Under the pieces are notes generated by a model. It was given only the letters and a program-made list of their open reading frames with translations, did no database searches and was not told the origin of the DNA. From Monodelphis domestica (taxonomy: Eukaryota; Chordata; Mammalia; Didelphimorphia; Didelphidae): a stretch of 64,000 bases of DNA. The stretch covers positions 5,029,378 to 5,093,377 of the forward strand of contig NC_077235.1 in NCBI RefSeq assembly GCF_027887165.1. Direction: 5' to 3'. Both the position numbers and the translations under genes were made by a program. Below, one piece after another: positions 55,566 through 64,000 of the stretch (position 1 is its first letter; every line of letters begins with the position of its first letter).

Positions 55566-58500
55566 AAGCTAACCCTTTAGACAGATCCCATCTTGTGGAG
55601 AAAGAAGCTTAAGCAGTGACCAGATGGGAGTAGCAAGTGCACTATGAATTCCCAGTAGAGGTATTTCATTAAACGTGGCTCCTCATGGCCACATATATGG
55701 CTCATTTCAGGGTGTTGGAATCACGGCTAGGGTCAATGTGAATACAAGATAAAGATCTAAAAAATTCACAAAGAAGACTAGGAATGAATGCACAAGAAAT
55801 TTTGGCTCACAGTTCAGTGGTCATGAGACAGGAAGGATCTCTTAATTGGATTATCATAGAAACGAGGCAGTATGGTCTAGGTCCCCAGCTCAGGTTCTGT
55901 GTCTGACATATACTGACTGCAGTCATGGGCGAATCATCTTCAACTAACTCTGTGTCTCTTGCAATTCTCCTGAGACTAAGTTGGTGACTAGCATCGATGG
56001 GTAGTTTCTGCACTTGGGAGTTCCCCATTCTGATGAAACATAGGTTCCTCCCCCCAAACTCCCCCCACCCAAATCCCACCTGAAACAAAAAAGAGCCAAG
56101 GTCCAAATAGCAGTCTCTGCAGTGGACATAATTGTATGCCTAGAACATTCAATCTCAACCAAGACATGGAGAAGAAACGCGTTCAGTAAAACTGCTAGAT
56201 AAAAGATCAGCTCACAGCAGCCATTCAAGAATGATTTAAAATAACAAAACCCACCAAATACTGGGGAATAAATTTCCCTAGAAGGATACATGACTTTAAT
56301 TAATGATGAGTCTACCCAATATCATGAGAAATGAATTTTTTAGGTATTTAATGTACTGCCAGTGAACTGAGGATTGAATAAAATCATTCTTCTAGCAGGG
56401 GATACACAAGTGCAGAGGGAAACCCAGAGGATGAAGGTAGACTTGGAGTGCCAGGTTTTAGAACCCGTTGCAAGGAGGGTCTGGTCACGACTGCTGCTTA
56501 GCAAAAAATTGAGAGGGCTCAGCCAGCCAAGCTGGGTGGCACCTAGCCAGAGAATAGGGAACCTCAGAAGGACTTGGGCAAACTGCTTAGCTTCATGAGG
56601 GCTAGGGCTTTGGGAGCCCCTGCTCACCCTGGACCACAGGGAATTCCAGCAGGGTGGGGGATGTGGGTGGATAAAGAGGAGCAAAGGCATTCGAGTTCAT
56701 TGATCAGGAGGGAAGATGATTTGGGTCTGTTGAGCACAACATTTTGGGGACCGGAGGTGTATTGGCATTTCTCCTCGTCAGAATGAGAGCCACACACACG
56801 AAGTTCAGCAGGCAGAGTCAGGAGGACCTATGTGTTGACCCCACAAGGTAGCTGCTGCTTTCTGATCCCTGCCGTGTTCCATCAAGACCTCAGAGGACTC
56901 ACCAGGGAGACTGGGGTGGTGGGGGAAGAAGAGCCTATGGGCCATAGTCAGGAAAGGACATCTGATGTCTCAGAGAAGAAAGTATTGAAACTTTGCAAAG
57001 GCAACGAATTCCCAGGCTCAAGGGATATGTGTTCAGAGGATTTGGGTAGATGATTTGTAAAAAGGAAACCCCATTGATCATAGCTGCTGAACCTCACCAA
57101 ATGGGGGACATGGTGGGCCAGGAGAGAGAAGCCTGCCTGGCTCTAGAATCAGAAGCTGTAGATTCAAATCCATTCTTTACTGTTCCCAGCCTTTGTGACC
57201 CTGAGCAAGCCCTTTGCTGCCTTGGTCCTTGCACTTTGCTCCTGTGTCCACTGATGGGGTTGATCTAGCTGGCCTCTGAGGGCCTTTTCAGTTCTAGTTC
57301 TAGTCCATGTCTTGGTGATACAAGAGAGAATTTCACAACATGAGATTTTTTCCCCTTCTCCCGCACTCATTTCACTGGCATAAGTCGAGATAAGAGTCCA
57401 GAGAGCTTTTGCCATCAGTCACATTTATAATAGCACCAAAAGAATTGGGGATTGCTTGAAGAAAGTGATTGTCAACATGTGGTAGTATTCTTTAGGTGGT
57501 GACAGCCAAAGAACAGGCGGCAAGAGAGAGCTGGAAAGCGTTTCTGGGATGGGGCACAGAGTGAATGGAGATGAAGAAGCAGAATTTCAGTGGGGACAGA
57601 GGGAGTGGGCGGGCAGCTGGCCAGCAAGCTGGGACATTTTGTGTTGAACTTGGGGATTGGGACTAACCCCGTAACATCATTGGCATAGTGGACACACTGT
57701 ACCAATGGAGGCAGGCACATTTTCTTCCTCTCATAGCCTTGGTGGGGTCAAATTCAGATAAAAACGGGTTTCCAAGAGCCTTCAGATCCCAGCAGACCAC
57801 CTATTGACCTTGACAGCAACATGTTCTCTTTTTTGGGGGGGTGCTGGTGGTGAAATAGTTCCTAATTTTATGTTAATCTGGGATAGAAACCTGGACCCCA
57901 TGTTTCATGCCTCTGGCTTAGAGCCCTGATGGGTGAGGAATCCTGCCCAAGGCCTCACAACCAGGGTGTATTTGAGGTGAGATTAGAACTTGGAGCTTCT
58001 GGCTTGGAGCTGCCTCTCTGCCCACTGGCACCATGCTGTCTCTAGCTAGTTGCAAAGCCAGCTTGTTAAATCTGTGTTGACTTTAGGTTTGTAATTTAAA
58101 AAATCCAATAGTCCTGTAGTGATCTACGTGTGTGTGTGATAGGAGCTTTCCTCTACAAGCCTGGTTGGCTTTTCCCCAAATACTTCATGCGATGGACCTA
58201 TGTTGAGAAATCCAGGTTGTCTCTCAGGAGTGGGTATGGCTGTTTTAGTGTATCCCAAAGCATCTGGATTGGAGGCCCCTCGATTCTTCCTCTAGAGCCA
58301 TCCCTCAGACCAAGGTCCTTCATGGCTAGTTGCCCTTAGGCCAAGGGGTGGTGGACTTGGAGGCTGCCAGGTGGTTTGTTCTTTGTGTTTGGCCTCTAGA
58401 CCACCTTCCGGAATTCATCAGAATTTAGCTGTCTAAAGGCAGGCAGGAGAGGTGTGGCCAAATCAAGATCTAGAACCTGTGTAAGAAGTCATAGAAGCCT

Positions 58501-59188
58501 GAGGTCACAGCTGGCTGGGGAGGCACTAAGGTGTCACCTCTTCTCCCTCCAGGTGGCTAGACGCCTGGGGTCTTTGATGTGTCTCCATTTACGAGGCAAT
58601 CTTACCAAAAAGGAACCTTGTTTTAATTATAACAACTCAAGGACTACATTCTCAGATCCTGCAAGGCAGTGTTGGATGTGTCAGGAATCAAGGCACTAGA
58701 TGGGATCGTGTGCCAACACGTCTGTGCAATGGATGGACTGACGGAAAACAGATTTAGTTTATAAAAAGTTTTGTTCTCCCTGTTTCCTTCCTAATGAGAA
58801 AGTTAACAATCAGTGTTTTGGCCATGGTGACAGTATTTCCATGTTGCTCCCACAAACCAGACTAGGTAAAAGCCAAGCTAGAGAGACATTGTCGGCCCAG
58901 TAGGCAGGAGCAGTGCCCCAGCTGGCATCATTCCTCATGGCCACGGCAGCCTGATGCTTTCTAGGCCCAGGGAGCAGGCCAGAGGTCATGATTTGCAGAA
59001 GGGCATGCAGTGACCCTCCCATGGTGCCTCGCACACAGTACGTATTGACTAAATCCTTAATATATGGCAGAGGCCTAGCAATGGCTCTCTCTCCACTCTT
59101 ACTGTGCTGTATTTCTGCTGTCAAAATACCCCATGCTTAGGCTTCTGCATCCTTTGTGACTTTCTGTGACTTTGCTTTCTTTTCTAAG

Positions 59189-59257
59189 ACTCTCCAGGAT
59201 GGAAGACCATGTTCTTTGTCTCCTCCAGATACTGCTGCCTACACTTACTCTCAAAAG
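59189..59257 (+). CDS. ALG13: ALG13 OTU-form exon 19
   Basis: Acceptor ttgctttcttttctaag, donor AAG|GTAATT, phase 0 to 0. It encodes TLQDGRPCSLSPPDTAAYTY, then SQK (649-671). Human: [24 protein letters not shown]. Its start follows a TAAG rather than a CAG acceptor. Confidence 0.93.
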
Positions 59258-59267
59258 GTAATTAACC

Positions 59268-59460
59268 AGGGGGTACCCAAGTGACCCAGTAGATAGAGAG
59301 CCAGGAGGTTCTGTGTTCCAATGTGGCTTCAGACCTTTTCCCTCTGTGTGACTGGGCAAATCACTTAACCTCCATTGCCTAGTTCTTATGGCTCTCCTGC
59401 CTTAGAACCAATGTATAGTATTGATTCTAAGATGGAAGGTAAGGGTTTTAAAAAAAAGTA
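59268..59460 (+). repeat. Marsupial SINE, diverged
   Basis: It contains gggggtacccaagtgaccca, tgggcaaatcacttaacctc and the tail aagatggaaggtaagggttt with an A run. It begins 10 bases after the exon 19 donor. Confidence 0.85.
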
Positions 59461-60263
59461 ATTAACCTCTGCACCGCTGCCATCCCAGTGGGACTAGGGA
59501 GTAAGTACCTGCTGAACTAGCCCTCTGGCTACTTGTTCCTAAGGCTCTAGTGCCCTCAGAAGCTCTTGGGAGCCAGGACTGTCTCCCGCAGATGCAGTCT
59601 AGTCCTGGCCACTGCAAGGTCATTTAGTCATTTTGCAAAAAGACCCTGCTTTGGGGGGACAAAAGGTCACTGCTATTGTAGCAGAATGGACCTTGGAACT
59701 CATCAGGACCAAATGCCTTGTTTTACACAGGGAGTGAGAGCTGTCTGGAAGGGGCCTTAGAGGAGGGCAGCTTTTTGGAACAGACATCCAGCCTCAATCT
59801 ACATTGTATAGATGATCATCCAATGGTCTTAACTCTTCTCTCTAGAGTGAGCCCAGAGGGCAGCTTGAGGCCCTCCACGTGGCAATTCTTACAGATCCTA
59901 GATGCCTTCCCCTAACCCCTCTCTGATTTCTTCCCATGCCTTTGACCACTGTACCCTTCAACATCTAGACTCAACTTCTCATTGTCCTCCTTAAAATCTA
60001 GTACCCAGAAACACCTGGTTCATCAGACAGATGAAGTCTGATCAGGGCAGAGGCTGGTGGGCCGGTCACTGCTGTCTGTGCTTTGTCTTTGGGTAGAGGT
60101 CAGGACTGTAGTCTCTGAGGTCCCTTCCCATTGTGCATCTGGCCTTCATTGATCATAGCCCATCTCCTTGGGTTCATTCTGAGAAAGCAGTGATTGTTTC
60201 CTGGAGGTCAGCTACACCTGCACTCTGAGCTTGTGTTCGTAGATTTTCCTTTCTTCTCTTTAG

Positions 60264-60444
60264 ATGCTGATGAGTCCACCAGGGGTATCTCCAACTTCTT
60301 GTGGAAGTTCCATGCCACCAGCTGTCTTACCTAGCTGCTCATCAAATCAGACTGCTGCTGCCACCGCCACTGCTGTAGCTTCTGTGTCTCCACAGGCCTC
60401 TATGCAGCCTTTCTTCATGGCTCCAGCCTCATTGAACCGTCCAG
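60264..60444 (+). CDS. ALG13: ALG13 OTU-form exon 20
   Basis: Acceptor tttcttctctttag, donor CCAG|GTGGGT. It encodes MLMSPPGVSPTSCGSSMPPA, then VLPSCSSNQTAAATATAVAS and SPQASMQPFFMAPASLNRP (672-731). Human reads [21 protein letters not shown]…QNAIQPLFVSPPTHGRP. Low-complexity Ala/Ser/Pro tail with conserved ends. Confidence 0.92.
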
Positions 60445-63400
60445 GTGGGTCATTGTGCTTACAGCCTGAGAAGGCTCGGCCTCCTACCCGGGGCATATAT
60501 GTGTATATGTGCGTGTACATACATATGCCCCCCAGTGAAGTGGGCCAATGAACTCTTGGCTCCAAGGATTGTGTTGTCTGTAGCCAACACTGCAATGGAG
60601 TCAGCAAGAATCCAGTGGAGGTGAATCAGTGAGACTTTTGCTTGGCCTTGACTGTCTTTGAGGTTATGGAGGAAGATGTACCCTCTGCTAACTTGCCCCG
60701 CCCTTTGCGAGGGTTTGCTAGGTCTGCTTTTGAGTGTTTTGGTTTCCTTGATGTCAAACTCTGGGCTATCCTCATTGCCCTCCTCATACTTTGCTTCTAG
60801 CTCCTTCCTTCTTTCCCTTCCCTCCTTTCCCACAATTAGCCCATTTTGAGTTGGCTGCTGCTCTGCCATGGGCCCAAAAACCAACTGTGCAAGATTCATT
60901 TAGACAAGTTTGGTGTGGCCATTGAGACTCTGAGGGCCCCTCCTAAAGAGCCAAGTTCATGGTGGGGTTTTTTGCTCTTGAGATCCCTGTCTCTGCAAGT
61001 TCCTGGTCTTCTCTTGGAGATCTGAGGCTATTAAAGGGTTCTGCTTGCTGAGGAAGCACCTGTGGAGACAGGCAGTTAGGGGAGGTTTCCTTTCTTAGAG
61101 ACCTGATCTCCCATGGTGCCACACACAAGCCACCAAACAGGTATGTTGGAGATGGTGCCACAGCCAAGGTTGTTCTGGAGTGCTCACTCTCCTGAGAGAT
61201 CCAGAGAAGCCATTTGGGAACAGCCATGTATGTGCTGTGGACTCTGCGACAAGCTTTCCCTTCCCAGCTCCACTGGGAGAAGTGGAGGTGGGCCCAGGTG
61301 AAATTATCCTCCCTCCACATTCTTTCCTGCCCTTGACTCCATGGGCCTCTGAGATTCCCATGCTTTGGCTCGGCCTGTGGCTAATGGCTCCTGTTTTCCT
61401 ATTGAGATCAGAGCCACACATCAGCTATCTTTAAATACCTACTTCTGAAGGCTTCACTTAAAATGGGCTGTGGCTTAAAGCTTCTTGACAAGAAATGAGA
61501 GCAAAAGGCTTTGTTCAAGAAGCTGTTCTTGGGGAAAAACCAAATTCATCAGCCCTTCTAGTGCTCCCCCAGGAATTTCTGAACGTTTAAACCAGAACTC
61601 CTGTCACTCTCTTGGGCAAATGATACACTTCTCTGTGCAAGGACTGGAGACAAGCTGGGCTTTTTCAAATTATTGGGAGGAAATGATCAGAACTGTTCGC
61701 AGGCCTCAGCCATAATGGCCTTATGGTCTGTAACTGGAATCAAGAAGCGAGGTCTACTGGATTGGGTGGCTATGAGGCCTAATATTTAGACCCTGTCATG
61801 AGGAGAGGACAAAGAGGAAACCAAAAACACATTGAGTTGTTGCCAGGGAAAGCAGTGATGATGGGTAGACAGTAGATTTGGTCCTCCCCTATTTGCAATG
61901 ATTATTAGACCAGGTTTTGTCTATTTACAGGCTCCATTTTGCCAGAGTGGAGCCCGTTCCCTTTCCTCTAGGCTACTTCAGGGGAATTCTGCAGTTCTGG
62001 CAAATGCACTTGCATGTATCAAACTGCATCACATTACCACACATGCACTTCATCTTTTTGAAAGATATTGGCCACAGGCCCCATTCTAGAGAATGAGAAG
62101 AAAGCTCAGTCTTCCATTTTAAGTCCCCCCTCCCCAAGGGCTATATCCTAGCCCTCTTAGCATTGAGGCCAATGTTTATTGGCACATTGGGTACCTTGCC
62201 AGGCCCTGAGGTGCCTTATTTGCACTGAGCTCAGGATGCTGGCTCTCCTTATCTTCCATTCACCTATTGCTTACTAGAGAAACAAGCTTGAGCCTCAGCA
62301 GTCTGGGGGCTTATCTGGAGCTGGTTGCATGGGCCCCTCCCACTGGGCTCTGTGCTTTGGGGGAGAGAGGGAGGAGGATACTGATGTAGGTTAGTACCAG
62401 GTCCATTCTAAGCCACTGAGCAAGTGCTTGCAATAAAGGCCCACCCAACTGAAGCCTTCTATGCAGGAAAGGGCCCTCCTTCCCTCCTCCTTTCCAAGGC
62501 CAGCTGCTTTAAGTTACATGTGGATAGGAATTCTCTGTCCCAAGTATTCCTTCTTCACTTAAGGACACGAATATGTGATCCTAATGAGAGAAAAAATCCA
62601 AACTACAGTGTGGGGTGCCTCACTACCACTCAAGACAGTCCATTGTACTCTGGGGCAGTTCTGATTCTTGAGGGAATCATTCCTGAATGTCAAGCCAGGG
62701 TCTTAGCCCTCTGAAATCCCACCCCCTCCTATGGCCCCCAATTTGTCTCCAAGGCCAAGTAGGACATGGCTAATCCCTTTTCCCTTTTCCTGCTGGAGAA
62801 TGGCTCTCAGTTCCATGAGTCATCTCCTCTCTGGGGGCTCAGCTGCTCTTTGTATGGCATACTCTCAAGACCCTTCACTGTACTGCTTGCCTTCCTCTGG
62901 GTACTCTCTGACATCTTTGTAGCCTTCCTGAAATGCAGGACTGGAATGAAGCATCCAAGATGCCTTCTGGCCAGGACAGAGCACTTGGGGGCTCTCCCCA
63001 CTTACCCCTTGCTTAATACCAGGTAGCTTGCTTTGCTGACTGTGATAGGATACTGTTCAGTCATTGTGAACTTGTAGTTCCCTCCTCCTGAGCCCTGGGC
63101 TTGTTTTATCTGGAGTGTTTTAGGTATAACCAAACAGGGTCCATTTCTGGTACCAGCTCAGTAACAGGCATGAGTAATTGCAGTAACTTTCTCTTAATCC
63201 CATAGAAGAGATGAAGGAATACTGTGAGGTAAATTGGAAAGAGGGCTAGACTTGGGAGTCTTAGGCCTCAGGTTTGAATCTTTTTTTAAAACCCTTACCC
63301 TCATATTAAGTCTTAGAATTAATACTGTGTATTGGTTCCAAGGCAGAAGAGTGGTAAGGGCTAGGCAAGGGGAGGGGGGTGTCAAGTGATTTGCCAAGGG

Positions 63401-63912
63401 TCACACAAGCTAGGAAGTGTCTGAGATTAGATTTGAACCCAGAACCTCCTGTCTCTAGACCTGGTTCTCAGTCCACTGAGCCACCCAGCTGCCCCCCTCA
63501 GGTTTGAATCTTGACATTGCCACTTAGAATGTGGGTACCTTGGGCAATAGAACCTCATTGAGCTCCAAGTTTCTTTGGGATTTGACATCTGTAATCATAT
63601 GAGCCTTTCAGTGGAAAGATGGGGGACTGACTACAGAATGTTTCCTACTCTCCTTGATGTCACTTAATTTCCCTTGATGGATTCTCATTTAAGGTGGATG
63701 GTGGGAAAGGGGAGGGATATTTTAGAAAGTATTGATGTTAAAGTGAAAGCCAGTGGGAGCTTGTTTTTTTGGGAAGAGAATTGACAACATGTTCCTAGGG
63801 AATTTGGGTGGATGAGCTTCCTGGAACGGGAGCTTCTGCCTGCTGACTGCTCCACTCCCCCCACCCCCTTCCCCCGGCAGATCTTGACCATGAATCATTC
63901 CTTCCATCACAG
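60445..63912 (+). other. 3.5-kb intron of ALG13
   Basis: One minus SINE (63275-63500) and a weak L2-like trace near 62160-62230. I saw no other exon; the human protein also reads directly from GRP into the next segment. Confidence 0.55.
63275..63500 (-). repeat. Marsupial tRNA-derived SINE, minus orientation
   Basis: It runs from ttttttaaaacccttaccct, through gccaagggtcacacaagcta, to gagccacccagctgcccccc. Confidence 0.95.
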
Positions 63913-64000
63913 CAATTCCATCAGCAACATTTTCTTATTATCCTTCTCCTGTTGCGGCAGCTGCCCCACCTAGTGAGATGGGAGAATCTGGAGGCATCCC
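63913..64000 (+). CDS. ALG13: ALG13 OTU-form exon 21 (runs off the window)
   Basis: The acceptor is cattccttccatcacag. It completes an Ala codon (G|CA) and encodes IPSATFSYYPSPVAAAAPPS, then EMGESGGIP, truncated by the window edge. It aligns with human IASPSYPCHSAIP… followed by ALDVGETSNLQ. The long human proline run (nearly 30 residues as remembered) that sits between these segments is reduced here to AAAAPP. Confidence 0.85.

Larger units (their letters stand above)
54193..59188 (+). other. 5.0-kb intron of ALG13
   Basis: It holds two tandem minus SINEs (55165-55565) and a MIR-like trace near 57140-57260. A faint L1-RT-like trace sits near 56250-56300 (translates KYWGINFPRRIHD). Otherwise it is unassigned, and no further exon was recognised. 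Confidence 0.55.
1202..64000 (+). other. ALG13: ALG13 locus (partial; 5' exons and 3' exons lie outside)
   Basis: Two blocks of exons on the plus strand match ALG13 in order. The first is the C-terminal half of the glycosyltransferase-28 domain (1202-1340 and 9282-9396). The second is the OTU-Tudor-disordered half (34663 onward, 21 exons). In mammals one ALG13 gene makes a short UDP-GlcNAc transferase subunit, which pairs with ALG14 on the ER membrane, and a long isoform adding OTU and Tudor domains. Exon order, phases and protein similarity all agree with that gene. Exons 1-2 (start methionine and N-terminal Rossmann part) must lie left of the window, and the last coding exons lie right of it. 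No second host gene was recognised on either strand. Confidence 0.95.

Noticed and set aside
55750..56340. Possible L1 or retroviral relic (translated trace KYWGINFPRRIHD)
   Set aside because: Only about 13 residues look RT-like; too little to call an element or its family.

Overview
This is a vertebrate nuclear genome window with intron-rich, repeat-laden sequence and no bacterial features. I read it as marsupial, most likely an opossum-type genome. Several copies of the tRNA-derived marsupial SINE (head GGGGCAGCTGGGTAGCTCAG) are present in both orientations, with Mar1-type SINEs and many 3' ends of a marsupial-type L1, over a background of L2/CR1/MIR. Species assignment is inference from repeat families. 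The single host gene I recognise is ALG13 (plus strand). It is X-linked in human, so the window may be X-derived (inference). || Layout: 1-1201 is the end of an upstream ALG13 intron. 1202-1340 is the last shared glycosyltransferase exon (human exon 3 equivalent). 9282-9396 is the terminal coding exon of the short, about 165-residue isoform, followed by an AATAAA at 9514. From about 9.5 to 32.8 kb there is no coding exon that I can see. This stretch is packed with LINE and SINE copies, including two 3-kb L1s in opposite orientation, a decayed hAT-transposase-derived pseudogene split by an L1, and several nested insertions with readable target-site duplications. At 32.85-33.73 kb a long GA tract is followed by a TC tract. 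At 34.4-35.4 kb there is a CpG island with GC boxes and an intronic minisatellite. Inside it the OTU half of ALG13 begins with an ATG at 34663 in a good context. || From 34663 to the right edge I traced 21 coding exons with consensus or near-consensus splice sites and matching phases. They encode about 760 residues: an OTU-type domain (Asp36, Cys39, His142 in ATG numbering), a Tudor domain (about 268-325) and a low-complexity tail. The last exon runs off the window. || How the parts work: the short isoform would be the UDP-GlcNAc-binding subunit that pairs with ALG14 to make dolichol-PP-GlcNAc2 at the ER. The OTU/Tudor half is joined to it by splicing in the human long isoform. Here the geometry (a separate 3' end, then 25 kb, then a separate CpG island and start codon) suggests two largely independent transcription units. 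That, and an L1 insertion inside the polypyrimidine tract of one OTU exon, are the observations most worth checking. All homology calls come from reading translations against remembered families; no search was run.
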